A stretch of DNA of 64,000 nucleotides from the NCBI GenBank assembly GCA_964618975.1, contig CAZUDI010000003.1:1-64000 (forward strand), written 5' to 3'. Source of the stretch: CAZUDI01 sp964618975. GTDB lineage: Bacteria; Desulfobacterota; Desulfomonilia; UBA1062. The position numbers were made by a program, and so were the translations under genes. This document shows positions 1 through 8,352 of this stretch, one piece after another. Positions within the stretch are counted from its first letter, which is position 1, and every line of letters begins with the position of its first letter. The notes under the pieces were generated by a model, which saw only the letters and a program-made list of their open reading frames with translations, had not been told where the DNA came from and did no database searches.

Positions 1-96
1 CGCCACGAGCTCCTCCAGGCGCGTGAATTCCGCCTGGTAATCATCCTCCTGCGGCAGGGGATAGGAAACGCCGTCCGGACTTACAGAAAAGTTCAT
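1..96 (-). CDS. N-terminal fragment of an unidentified protein (runs off left edge)
   Basis: An ATG at 96 on the minus strand is preceded by a good GGAGG ribosome-binding site 5-6 bases upstream and opens a frame without stops to the window edge. Only 32 residues are visible, beginning MNFSVSPDGVSYPLPQEDDY, acidic and without a recognisable motif. It is the next gene downstream of the Wzz-like gene on the same strand, so a role in the polysaccharide cluster is likely by position only. The 176-base spacer to that gene has no other convincing frame. Confidence 0.6.
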   Translation of the reverse strand, partial: MNFSVSPDGVSYPLPQEDDYQAEFTRLEELVA

Positions 97-180
97 GCAA
101 CCTCCTTCCAGAAGAATGGAATGACCTTCACCATCTATCAGACATCCCGTATCATGCCACCAGAATCAGATGAAATTTCA

Positions 181-197
181 ATGCTCACCTTACCTGA
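181..197. repeat. 17-bp sequence repeated exactly at 34434
   Basis: ATGCTCACCTTACCTGA occurs here and again at 34434-34450, both times in a spacer between two minus-strand genes. Two exact 17-bp matches in 64 kb are unlikely by chance but the function is unknown; it could be a fragment of a dispersed element. Confidence 0.35.
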
Positions 198-272
198 CAG
201 TACAGGGAATCTCCACCCGTGATCGATTCTTTATCTTGATCGCTTTCCACCACGCCAGCAACGTCCGGCGCC

Positions 273-1697
273 TCAGGCATCCGGCTGCACCCGACGCCGG
301 CGAACGCCCGCGAGATATTCCACCACGAAGGCCAGGAACACCGCCAGGACGAGGCCCGCCACCAGGCTTAACACCAACGCTTTAGTGAGGTTCATACGGT
401 AGATAACATGGGAGACCGGCTGCGTGAGGGTCTGGATCACATCCGCATACCGGCTGGCGAGGTATTCGCCGTTGAGGCGGTTGGCCTCATGTCCAAGCGC
501 CGTGACCCTCTCCTTGATCCTTTGGAGCTGGCCCTCCATGTACTCATGCGAGACGACGCCTGACCCATCCGAGGTGCGGTCTCTCAGGGAGGCGAGCTGC
601 TGTTCGATCATCGCCTTGTCCACCCCCAGGTCATTGGCCTGCACGCTGGCCTCCAGGGCGGTTTTGACCAGGAACGAGATGTATTCCTTCTGGGAGAGTT
701 TTTCCATCACCGTGGCATCCATGACCACCATGGACGGGGCCTCGGCCTCCCCGTCGGAGCGGCTGTACATCCGCGAGCGGTCCTTTCCCCAGACATCCTC
801 CAGCAGCTCGCGGGCGATGGCGGCCTCGCCCTCCTTCTTCTGGCGCTGCATCTCCATCTCCCGGATGCGGTACTGGTACTTTTTCTGGAGCATGTCGGTC
901 TGTTTGGTCATGGACAGGGTCACGATGACGGAGGTGAGCTCCTGCAGATCGATATCGCGGATCTTTTCGAGCTCGCTCTTGATGTCCACAAAAGACTGCC
1001 CTGTCCGGGGGGAGCGGTAATATCCCGCCTCCTTGATGCGCTCCTCCAGAAAGCCGGTGTAGCTCTGCACCTGGGAGCCCAGGATGCTGACCACATCCCC
1101 GTAGTCGTTGCGGCTCAACAGATCGTCAGGAAAATTCACCGCCAGCAGGGGTTTCTGCACGAAGTCGCGCGAGAATTTGTATTCATAGGCGCTCACGATG
1201 CCGTTGAGGATGCCCTTTTTCTCCTCGCTGTCGAACATGCCCCCACCCGGCTCGGAGAGCCTGAGGGTGAACTGGTTGGGCAGGTAGATGTAGGTCTCGC
1301 CCTTCTTCCGGCGGGCCTCCATCTCGGACTTCACCTCACCGGGGATGAAGGCGTCGATGGTGACATAGCCCCGGGGTTTCTGCAGAAAGGCCTGGCGCCG
1401 GTCTTCATCCTCGATGGCCAGGGCGGCCCGGGAGAGGATGTCCGGCGCGACGAGATCGTACATGTCGAAGCGGCTGCCGTCCGGGTAGAGGTGTTTGTCG
1501 ATCCCGTCGAAATCCGCCTTGATCTGAGAGGTCGTCACATTCCTGGAATCCGACAGGCTGTAGAAGGCCCCCAACAAAAGGCCGATCACGACGATCAGGG
1601 CCATCAGCCCCTTGCGCCGCCACAGCACCGCCAGCAGTTCCCCCAGGTCGATCTCGTCCTCGTAATAGTCCGTGCCGCGCTCCGCCTGCATCTCCAT
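273..1697 (-). CDS. Wzz-type polysaccharide chain-length determinant (polysaccharide co-polymerase)
   Basis: This looks like a Wzz/PCP-1-type inner-membrane protein that sets chain length of O-antigen or exopolysaccharide. Seen: a short cytoplasmic N-terminus containing DEIDLGELLAVLWRRK, a first membrane segment at about residues 31-50, a long mostly helical periplasmic region of about 390 residues, and a second membrane segment near 440-465 followed by RRRR. There is no C-terminal tyrosine-kinase (Wzc/BY-kinase) domain. The frame opens with GTG at 1700, but ATG at 1697 is better placed after the GGGGG stretch, so 1697 is chosen. It follows the dehydrogenase-acetyltransferase gene by about 95 bases on the same strand and belongs with the UDP-sugar genes beside it. 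Confidence 0.8.
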   Translation of the reverse strand: MEMQAERGTDYYEDEIDLGELLAVLWRRKGLMALIVVIGLLLGAFYSLSDSRNVTTSQIKADFDGIDKHLYPDGSRFDMYDLVAPDILSRAALAIEDEDRRQAFLQKPRGYVTIDAFIPGEVKSEMEARRKKGETYIYLPNQFTLRLSEPGGGMFDSEEKKGILNGIVSAYEYKFSRDFVQKPLLAVNFPDDLLSRNDYGDVVSILGSQVQSYTGFLEERIKEAGYYRSPRTGQSFVDIKSELEKIRDIDLQELTSVIVTLSMTKQTDMLQKKYQYRIREMEMQRQKKEGEAAIARELLEDVWGKDRSRMYSRSDGEAEAPSMVVMDATVMEKLSQKEYISFLVKTALEASVQANDLGVDKAMIEQQLASLRDRTSDGSGVVSHEYMEGQLQRIKERVTALGHEANRLNGEYLASRYADVIQTLTQPVSHVIYRMNLTKALVLSLVAGLVLAVFLAFVVEYLAGVRRRRVQPDA

Positions 1698-1793
1698 CAC
1701 ATCCCCCGCATTATTGTTGGCCGATCAGAATACATGCCCTCGACCACAAACGAAAGGTGCCTTATCCTCTAAAGATAATGCCCCCTCGCTTAT

Positions 1794-3386
1794 TCACTCT
1801 GAGAGTTTCAGTCCCCGGTCTGCCTCACAGTAGTGCTTTGAGCAGTGCGAGCAGACCAGGTTTTCGTCCAGCCGGTTGCCGCAGGCGCACATCCAGCCGA
1901 TCTGGCGGGCCGGATTGCCCACCATGAGGGCGTGATCCGGGGCGCCCCGGGTGAGCACGGCCCCGGCGCCGATAAAGGCGTTGGCGCCGATGGTGTACCC
2001 GCAGACGATGGTGGCGTTGGCGCCGATCGTGGCGCCCTCCCTGACCAGTGTCGGTCGGAGCTCGTCCATGCGGGAGATGGCGGCCCGGGGATTGAACACG
2101 TTGGTGAACACCATCGAGGGCCCGCAGAAGACGTTGTCCTCCAGGGTGATGCCCCTGTAGACCGAGACGTTGTTCTGGATCTTGCACCCGTCGCCCACCA
2201 CGGCCTCGGGACCGATCACCACGTTCTGCCCGATGTTGCAGTTGCGCCCGATGCGTGAACCCGCCAGGATGTGGCTGAAGTGCCAGATCTTCGTGCCTGC
2301 GCCGATGGTGACACCCTCGTCCACGACACTGGAGGGATGCGCAAAATACTGCTTCCCGGATGCGGCCTCCCCGGCCAGGGCGATCTTGCGGCCGCTGGCG
2401 TTGAGGGAGTCCTGGCTCGCCTTGAGCACCCTGAGCACCCGGATGCCCTCTTGCGCGTCCGTTCTAGGACACTCGCGCGTGCGGATGCTCTCCAGGAAGT
2501 GCTCACATTCCGAGCGCAGGGGTTCGCGGGAATCCACTTCCACGGCCACGGCGTCCTTCTTCTCCGGCACCGGGATGCCATCTTTCCACTGGATGTTGTG
2601 CGGATAGAGCAGAAGCTTCTTCTCCCAGGGGGCACTGTCCTTGAATACCGCCATATTGCGGTCGCCCACCACCACCAGCATCTGCTCCTTGAAGGGATGC
2701 AGCCACGAGACAAAGACATGGGCCTTTAGCCCGCTGGCAAACTCCAGGTGCGTGGTGGTGACATCGGCGATCTTCTTGTGCAGGTAGTTGCCGCCGGTAG
2801 CCATGACCGTCTCGGGCTCCTCCCCGGCCAGGGCCAGGATCATGGAGATGTCATGCGGGGCGAAGCTCCACAGGATGTCCTCCTCACGCCGGATCTTGCC
2901 GAAGCTGAGCCGGTTGGAATAGATGTAGTGGATGCGGCCCAAGGACCCCTCGCCGATCAGCGTTTTGAGCTTGAGGAAGACGGGGTGGTACTGCAGGAGG
3001 TGGCCCACCATGAGGATGCGCCCCCCTTCACGGGCGATGTCCCGCAGCTGACAGGCCTCGTCCACATCCAGCGCCAGCGGCTTCTCCACGAACACGTCCT
3101 TGCCGCTCAGGAGCGCCTCGCGCGCCAGGCTGAAGTGCATGGCGGCCGGGGCCGCGATCACCACCCCCCGGATGTCCGCATCCAGTACCTTCTCGAAGCT
3201 GGTCGTGCAGCACACCTCGGGATACTGCTCGCGAAAGGGTGCCAGCACGGACTCGCTCGCATCACAGACCATCCGCAGTGCTCCGGCCTCGGCATAGTTA
3301 CGGATCAGGTTGCGCCCCCAATAACCGGCACCGGCCACGGCGATGCCGATATCATGCATGTCTTCATTCAATTTGATTTCCCTCAC
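1794..3386 (-). CDS. WbpB-like sugar dehydrogenase fused to WbpD-like hexapeptide acetyltransferase
   Basis: Two enzymes in one 530-residue chain. Residues about 12-330 are a Gfo/Idh/MocA NAD-dependent oxidoreductase: nucleotide loop GAGYWG at 19-24 and the EKPLALD motif at 101-107. Residues about 350-500 are a left-handed beta-helix of hexapeptide repeats (IGAGTKIW, IGRNCNIGQNVVIG, IGANATIV) ending in GNPAR, as in WbpD/WlbB-type N-acetyltransferases. A C-terminal Cys cluster (C500, C502, C512, C515, C520) resembles a zinc ribbon. With the WbpE aminotransferase nearby this suggests synthesis of a UDP-2,3-diacetamido-hexuronate or similar sugar. The start is uncertain: GTG at 3386 is longest, TTG at codon 6 and ATG at codon 10 are alternatives. 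It is separated from wbpE by the toxin-antitoxin insertion. Confidence 0.85.
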   Translation of the reverse strand: MREIKLNEDMHDIGIAVAGAGYWGRNLIRNYAEAGALRMVCDASESVLAPFREQYPEVCCTTSFEKVLDADIRGVVIAAPAAMHFSLAREALLSGKDVFVEKPLALDVDEACQLRDIAREGGRILMVGHLLQYHPVFLKLKTLIGEGSLGRIHYIYSNRLSFGKIRREEDILWSFAPHDISMILALAGEEPETVMATGGNYLHKKIADVTTTHLEFASGLKAHVFVSWLHPFKEQMLVVVGDRNMAVFKDSAPWEKKLLLYPHNIQWKDGIPVPEKKDAVAVEVDSREPLRSECEHFLESIRTRECPRTDAQEGIRVLRVLKASQDSLNASGRKIALAGEAASGKQYFAHPSSVVDEGVTIGAGTKIWHFSHILAGSRIGRNCNIGQNVVIGPEAVVGDGCKIQNNVSVYRGITLEDNVFCGPSMVFTNVFNPRAAISRMDELRPTLVREGATIGANATIVCGYTIGANAFIGAGAVLTRGAPDHALMVGNPARQIGWMCACGNRLDENLVCSHCSKHYCEADRGLKLSE

Positions 3387-3517
3387 TCTCTCCCGTTGTC
3401 AGGAAAAACCGTTTGAGTTACCCGATGGTGTCCCTTCCAAGCTGAGCGATAGCATCATTGATCAAGTGTGGCAACGAACCCTTTTTCCCACCTGAAATAT
3501 GCACCTGTTGCCTGCCA

Positions 3518-3551
3518 GATCATGGGTATGAACCCCGGGGCAAGCCTGGTC
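3518..3551 (+). repeat. Partial copy of dispersed two-hairpin repeat
   Basis: The stretch starting GATCATGGGTATGAACCCC matches the left end of the dispersed repeat (best copy 36013-36097); the right half is not recognisable here. It lies between the toxin gene and the sugar dehydrogenase gene. Confidence 0.5.
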
Positions 3552-3670
3552 AATTTCCCGCCTTAACGGAAATAAGGGAATGCGAACCCATCCATGGCGC
3601 ATAAAGACAACGGTACCGTGCGGCTCAAGTCGTTTCAGATTCCCAGGTATTGGTACTAAAAGATTACGCA

Positions 3671-4099
3671 TCACCTTTGTCTGACAAAAGGATTTTCAAC
3701 AAGAACACCTTCGATCCTTTGGCCATGATTCAAATCCTCAGTGAGAATCTTGTCGACCTTTGCCCGGCAAGCAGAAGCAACAATCATTGCATCCCAAAAA
3801 GATAAGAGATGCCTTTCTTCAATCTCGGAGGCCCTGATCACAATATCAGGTTCATTCACCTCAACATGCCATGCCAAATAATTCTCAATGATTCCCCTGG
3901 CACGGGCCTGAGGGAGGGGCTTCTTTATTTTTCTGGTAACATTAACATAGAACTCCTGCAATACTTGCGTGCTGATAACGCCGTTTTCATTTTCCCATAA
4001 ATCTTCAATGAGAACGGCGGCAATATCATGCCGGGAACCTGCATCTAAATCATGAGCATATATCAAAATATTTGTATCGACAAAAATTTTATCTTTCAT
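3671..4099 (-). CDS. PIN-domain toxin, VapC-like ribonuclease
   Basis: A 142-residue PIN-domain protein, the length usual for VapC toxins, which are Mg-dependent RNases. The acidic catalytic set is visible: D8 in FVDTN, E49 in LQEFY, D103 in FWDAM and D122 in LTEDLNHG. The gene overlaps the end of the upstream antitoxin gene by 11 bases, the usual antitoxin-first arrangement of type II modules. The pair is clearly more AT-rich than the polysaccharide genes on both sides, which suggests acquisition by transfer. Which RNA it cuts cannot be read from the sequence. Confidence 0.88.
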   Translation of the reverse strand: MKDKIFVDTNILIYAHDLDAGSRHDIAAVLIEDLWENENGVISTQVLQEFYVNVTRKIKKPLPQARARGIIENYLAWHVEVNEPDIVIRASEIEERHLLSFWDAMIVASACRAKVDKILTEDLNHGQRIEGVLVENPFVRQR

Positions 4100-4322
4100 G
4101 CAGATCTTCTCTTGAAGCGGTTATCGTCCCTCCGAGATGGTATCCGCTTCTTAAATCGGAAATCGCCCTTTTCTTGGCAACTGCATACTGTTCTGTGGAT
4201 TCAACAATCTTTATCAATTCCTGGCTGAGCATATGACTGACAGAGGAATGCCTCGTTGCAGAAATAATTTTTGCCTTTCGGATTAAATCCTTGTCCAGGC
4301 TCAAGGTAATGTTCTGTTTCAT
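4089..4322 (-). CDS. Ribbon-helix-helix-type antitoxin (DUF6364-like) partner of the PIN toxin
   Basis: A 77-residue protein starting MKQNITLSLDKDLIRKAK, which has the N-terminal beta strand and basic helix of the DUF6364/RHH-type antitoxins commonly encoded just before PIN toxins. It should bind and neutralise the toxin and repress its own promoter. ATG at 4322 has GGAGG six bases upstream. The probable operator is the inverted repeat at 4345-4359. Confidence 0.82.
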   Translation of the reverse strand: MKQNITLSLDKDLIRKAKIISATRHSSVSHMLSQELIKIVESTEQYAVAKKRAISDLRSGYHLGGTITASREDLHER

Positions 4323-4344
4323 GGCCTTCCTCCATCAATGTATC

Positions 4345-4359
4345 CACGTATCATACGTG
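4345..4359. promoter_or_regulatory. Candidate operator/promoter of the toxin-antitoxin pair
   Basis: A perfect inverted repeat CACGTAT-C-ATACGTG lies 23 bases before the antitoxin start. On the minus strand it contains TATGAT, a near-consensus -10 hexamer, so a protein bound here would block transcription, as expected for antitoxin autoregulation. Confidence 0.55.
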
Positions 4360-4423
4360 TACCATACATGGACCAGACGGGCAAGCACCTCAGAAGAGAC
4401 CAAGGCCCGGCGACGTGACACCG

Positions 4424-5575
4424 TCACTTCCCGGCGGCCGTGACGATATAGTCCTGCTCCTCCTCGCTGAGATAGGGGTGCATGGGAAGGCTGAAGATTT
4501 TTAAGGCCACCTGCTCGGAGACCGGGAAATCCCCCTGGTGATAGCCGAGATAGGCATACCCCTGCTGCAGATGCAGTGGCAGGGGATAATAGACGGCCGT
4601 GGGTACGCCCGCCTCCTTGAGCCGCTGCATGGCGGCACCCCGGTCCTGACTCAGGACCGAATACTGGGCCCATACCGAACGCAGGCCCGGCAGGACCTGT
4701 GGAGCGGTGAAGCCCTGCGCGCGGGAGAACCTCTCTGTATAGCGCCGCGCCACCTCGTCCCGCAGCTCGACCTCCTCGGGGAAGATCTCGAACTTGGCCA
4801 GCAGGATGGCCGCCTGCAAAGTGTCGCAACGACCGTTGAGGCCGATGCGGATATTGTCGTACTTGTCCGAACCCTTTCCGTGCACCCGGATGGAATTGAG
4901 CCTGTCCGCCAGCTCATCGCTGGCGGTGAAGATCATGCCGGCATCGCCGTAGCAGCCCAGCGGCTTGGCGGGGAAGAACGAGGTGGCCGCCATGTCGGCC
5001 AGGGCGCAGGCCCGCTTCCCATGATGCAGCGCCCCGAAGGACTGGGCCGCATCCTCAATCACGGACAGGCCCTCGGCCTTAGCCAGGGCCATGATGGCCC
5101 CGTAATCGGCCGTCTGCCCGAACAGATCCACGGCGATCACCCCGCGCGGGGTGAGCCGCTCCGCACCTTCAGGCAGGGGATATGCGGAGCTGTCCCCATC
5201 TCTGAGGGCGTGGATGGCCCTCTCCAGCTGCCTGGGATCCAGATTGAAGGTCACAGGATCGATGTCCACGAAAACCGGGGTCGCCCCCAGGAGCGCAATG
5301 ACCTCGGCCGTGGCCACGAAGGTGAAGGGCGTCGTGAAGATCGCATCCCCCGGGCCCACGCCGTAGGCCATGAGCGCCATCAAGAGGGCATCCGTGCCGG
5401 AGGAACAGGCCACGGCGTGCCGGACGCCGGCGTAATCCCCCAGACGCTCCTCGAGCTCCCGGATCTCGGGGCCCATGATGTACTGGCCATGCGCAAGCAC
5501 CTTCTGGATCCTTTCCATCAGGGTCGCATAGATACGCTGCTGCTGCCGCTCAAGATCGATAAAAGGAATCTTCAT
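4424..5575 (-). CDS. wbpE: WbpE-type UDP-3-oxo-hexuronate aminotransferase (DegT/DnrJ/EryC1 family)
   Basis: A PLP-dependent sugar aminotransferase of 383 residues. It matches what I know of Pseudomonas WbpE along its whole length: FIDL start, HGQYIMGPEI, ACSSGTDAL, EDAAQSFGA with the PLP-binding D175, and SFFPAKPLGCYGD with Schiff-base K204, ending in the SLPMHPYL motif. WbpE converts UDP-2-acetamido-3-oxo-glucuronate to the 3-amino sugar using glutamate; the dehydrogenase and acetyltransferase steps before and after are encoded by the fusion gene at 1794-3386. The upstream ribosome-binding site is weak (GGGAAACTAA). It is probably the first gene of the minus-strand block as far as the contig shows. 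Confidence 0.9.
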   Translation of the reverse strand: MKIPFIDLERQQQRIYATLMERIQKVLAHGQYIMGPEIRELEERLGDYAGVRHAVACSSGTDALLMALMAYGVGPGDAIFTTPFTFVATAEVIALLGATPVFVDIDPVTFNLDPRQLERAIHALRDGDSSAYPLPEGAERLTPRGVIAVDLFGQTADYGAIMALAKAEGLSVIEDAAQSFGALHHGKRACALADMAATSFFPAKPLGCYGDAGMIFTASDELADRLNSIRVHGKGSDKYDNIRIGLNGRCDTLQAAILLAKFEIFPEEVELRDEVARRYTERFSRAQGFTAPQVLPGLRSVWAQYSVLSQDRGAAMQRLKEAGVPTAVYYPLPLHLQQGYAYLGYHQGDFPVSEQVALKIFSLPMHPYLSEEEQDYIVTAAGK

Positions 5576-6116
5576 TTAGTTTCCCATTCTCCCTGTGTGT
5601 ATTTTAGGTCTCACGAACAAGGCTCCGCCAGGCAAGGTGTCAGAATGATGGGTTATTATCCTCCCCATACCTGCATGGACCCTCCATCGAATTATGAAGG
5701 GTCATACTCTATTAATATCAACAAATCAAGGAATTGAACCCCCGCTCCNNNNNNNNNNNNNNNNNNNNNNNNNNNNNNNNNNNNNNNNNNNNNNNNNNNN
5801 NNNNNNNNNNNNNNNNNNNNNNNNNNNNNNNNNNNNNNNNNNNNNNNNGCATAGTAATATTGTGGTTCCTTCACAGATCAACCGATAGTTTTCACATTTT
5901 ATTTCTTCATCCATCCGGCAGCCCGACATCACGACCCTTTTCCTGCAGCCTCGAGTCAAAAAGAGCTCTTGGGACCATCGACGGTCGGATATTCAACGAA
6001 ACCAGAGGCCCGCCAGCTTGTCTCCCGCCTCCGCAGGGGTACCGTGACGTGCCCCTGCCGCGGCACAGGCTCCCCCGCTCCTGGCAAATCGCCTCACCCG
6101 CATATTTTTCAGACAG
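5576..6116. other. Intergenic region with scaffold gap (100 N)
   Basis: Positions 5749-5848 are N, so the left contig (polysaccharide genes) is joined to the rest by scaffolding only. The flanks are AT-richer than average. No convincing gene, tRNA or repeat copy was found on either side of the gap. Confidence 0.9.
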
Positions 6117-6809
6117 ATGCACCTGATTGATAACCAACGCAACCACCAAGGGCGGCTTGAAATCGCCGCCTTAATGGGCTATGCCGAAAACATGCCAGAC
6201 AACGGTGCACATCTCATCGGGCTGCTGGCCGACAGCCACGGCGACAACCGCCGGCTGGCCTGTGCTCTCAGCACCCTGGAAGAGGCCGGGGCCGGATGTC
6301 TGGTGCACCTCGGGGACATCTGCGACTCGCTTACCCCCGCCGCATTCGAGGAATCCATGCAGCTGCTAAGGGCCCACGAGGTTCAGGCCGTACTGGGGAA
6401 CAATGAATACAGCCTGCTGAACGACTCGCAGGCAGGCAGCCTCAGTCCTGCAGCCCTGGGCTATCTGAGAAGCCTGCCCTATACCCGGCGCCACGGGGAG
6501 CTGTGGTTCACCCACTCGATCCCCTTCGCCTGGCCGGCCGCCACACGCCGACCGATCTCAGAGTATCTGGGATACCTTGCCCGGCAGGAACAGACACCCT
6601 TTCGCGTCCTCTTCCGGGGACACTCCCACAGCGCATCCCTGATCCGAATCGCGGGCGGCAGTGCAATGGAGTGGACCATCAGCGCACCTGCGCCTGTCGC
6701 CCTGGATCCACACGCACACTATATTGTCACCGTGGGTGCCGTGGAAGACGGCCTCTGCGCCCTCTTCGATACCCGAAGATGCGAGCTGCAACTCATCGAC
6801 GTGCGCTAG
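6117..6809 (+). CDS. Calcineurin-like phosphoesterase (YfcE/MJ0936 type)
   Basis: A small metallophosphatase of about 205-230 residues. The metal-binding motifs appear in order: LLADSHGD (D39, H41), HLGDICD (D67), GNNEY (N95/N96), FTHS (H133) and RGHSHS (H169, H171). Such proteins hydrolyse phosphodiesters or phosphomonoesters with two bound metals; the natural substrate is unknown. The start is uncertain: ATG at 6117, 6174 and 6192 are all in frame and none has a good ribosome-binding site; the conserved domain only begins at about residue 32, which makes 6174 or 6192 more likely. It is a lone gene with no partner nearby. Confidence 0.78.
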   Translation: MHLIDNQRNHQGRLEIAALMGYAENMPDNGAHLIGLLADSHGDNRRLACALSTLEEAGAGCLVHLGDICDSLTPAAFEESMQLLRAHEVQAVLGNNEYSLLNDSQAGSLSPAALGYLRSLPYTRRHGELWFTHSIPFAWPAATRRPISEYLGYLARQEQTPFRVLFRGHSHSASLIRIAGGSAMEWTISAPAPVALDPHAHYIVTVGAVEDGLCALFDTRRCELQLIDVR

Positions 6810-6950
6810 GGGCACATCACATATCTCCCGGGGCCCGTAACCCCTTGCCCAATTAGCTTGAGGAATCGCCTGCGATTTTCGTCCCCTCAGACAAGGAGGT
6901 CGGGGAGGATTCCTCCTCCGGAAGCCTTAAGTGACCATGTCATCCACACC

Positions 6951-6998
6951 GCCTTGATGCCACAAGGAGGAAGGAAATTCGACCCCCAGGCCATTAAA
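6951..6998 (+). repeat. Right half of dispersed two-hairpin repeat
   Basis: The sequence ending ATTCGACCCCCAGGCCATTAAA matches the right end of the dispersed repeat (compare 36072-36097). It sits just downstream of the ferredoxin-like gene ending at 7022. Confidence 0.55.
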
Positions 6999-7021
6999 CG
7001 ACAGATTCAGCTTGCCTGCCC

Positions 7022-7915
7022 TCAGACATAGTCCGCCCGGACCAGATCCATGTCGAGTGGCTCGCACTTGTCCCCGTCTCGGTAGAGGCTCAAGGCCTGC
7101 TGGGGGCAGTGTTCCACGCACAGTTCGCAGCCCATGCAGACATCCCTGTCGTAGACCCAGGCGCCGCCGACCAGCCTCATCGCCTGGAACTGACAGTAAG
7201 AAGCGCAGGTGCCGCAGTTCTGGCACAAGGCCGCTTCCCGCCGTACCGAATACCCGGAAGCGGCGGTCATGGAGAGGCTGCCCTTGAAACGCCGGGCGAG
7301 CTGCGTGGCCTTCAGGCTCACACAGCTGTCGATGTGGCAGTTGCAGATCACCCCCGAGGAACCGCCCGTGGCCACCTTGAAGAAGGCCTGCGTAAGGTAG
7401 CCCTTCTCCCTGAAGGCCCTGATCAACTCCAGGGCCTCGGCCTGGCTGATGCGGCGGGCGTGGTACTTGGACCCGCAGCGGTCCAGCCAGAACTTTGAGG
7501 TCTTCCGGCCCACGCTGATGCAGGAATTGACGGACCACTCCGGCGCCCCCAGGGCGAGCTTGCAGGGACAGTCCATCACGGCGATGTAGTCGGGCTCTTC
7601 GAAGAGGATCTTATAGGCGTATCTAAAGGGTACGATACGCTTGTTCCTTTCGGAGACGGCCATCACGTCCTCATCCAGGCTGAAGATCTTCTCGGTGTCT
7701 TCAGAGGAGAGGATCTTGGCATGGTAGCGGTCAAAGGCGGTCTTCAGCACCGGGGAGAAGGGCTTGAACCAGGAGAGGTAGTTCGACAGAAAACTGAAGA
7801 GCAGGTAGACAACCTTAACATATGGATAGTAGAAGGCGAAATAGATATAGTTATGGATCGCCCGGTCTATCCGCCACCCGTGCTTGCCCATCAGGGCCCT
7901 GGTCGACTTCCGCAT
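7022..7915 (-). CDS. Cys-rich ferredoxin-like protein (paralogue 1)
   Basis: A 297-residue protein with two C-terminal [4Fe-4S] motifs: C231-x2-C-x2-C-x3-C241 and C260-x2-C-x2-C-x3-C270-P. More Cys lie in the middle (C116, C118, C132, C147, and CNCHIDSC at 191-198), which may hold another cluster. The N-terminus has a hydrophobic stretch at about residues 22-46 that may touch the membrane. ATG at 7915 (MRKSTRALMG) has a strong GGAGGAGGGG site; an upstream TTG at 7948 in frame is less likely. It is clearly paralogous to the protein at 8353-9300 and both follow a GMC flavoprotein gene. I infer electron transfer to or from that flavoprotein; the substrate is unknown. Confidence 0.75.
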   Translation of the reverse strand: MRKSTRALMGKHGWRIDRAIHNYIYFAFYYPYVKVVYLLFSFLSNYLSWFKPFSPVLKTAFDRYHAKILSSEDTEKIFSLDEDVMAVSERNKRIVPFRYAYKILFEEPDYIAVMDCPCKLALGAPEWSVNSCISVGRKTSKFWLDRCGSKYHARRISQAEALELIRAFREKGYLTQAFFKVATGGSSGVICNCHIDSCVSLKATQLARRFKGSLSMTAASGYSVRREAALCQNCGTCASYCQFQAMRLVGGAWVYDRDVCMGCELCVEHCPQQALSLYRDGDKCEPLDMDLVRADYV

Positions 7916-8352
7916 ATTCCCCTCCTCCCTCAATACCTCGATGAACAAATCGAGGCTTAAATATAGCCGATTCTTGCGACATGCCGATTCACAATCCAGT
8001 GAACGTCAGACTCCCCCATAAGACTCGCATGCAACTGCACTTTTATGATTGATTGCTTTAGTCGCTCCTGCTCGCCCCCCCGATATGTGCGGCTTAAGGG
8101 GTGCCAGGACCAGCCCTGGGATTCATGTCCCTGGATGATGGCACCGCCCATGCAGTCTATCGTCATCTATCGCATCCATGTGCACCGACGCACCGAGGAA
8201 ATCCCCGTTGGACTCGTTGCGGAGCACTTTCTTGCCCCATGCCGTCCAGGCTTTACCCCCGCACGCCGCGCGTCACTCACGCCTCCAGACCCGTCTGCGC
8301 TCGTTATTCCCGTTATAACCCTTTTGTAACATCCCTATCAACGGTATGCGCA
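7916..8352. other. 437-bp spacer between the two ferredoxin-like genes, with small hairpin
   Basis: There is no convincing gene on either strand. A perfect inverted repeat CCTCGAT-6-ATCGAGG lies at 7936-7955, just upstream of the ribosome-binding site of the 7022-7915 gene, and might be an operator or leader hairpin. The length of the spacer suggests that the downstream gene may have its own promoter, but I see no clear -35/-10 pair. Confidence 0.5.

Noticed and set aside
3462..3674. 70-residue minus frame starting inside the toxin stop
   Set aside because: It runs through a remnant of the dispersed repeat, and its product is poor in any recognisable pattern; the ATGA overlap is likely chance.
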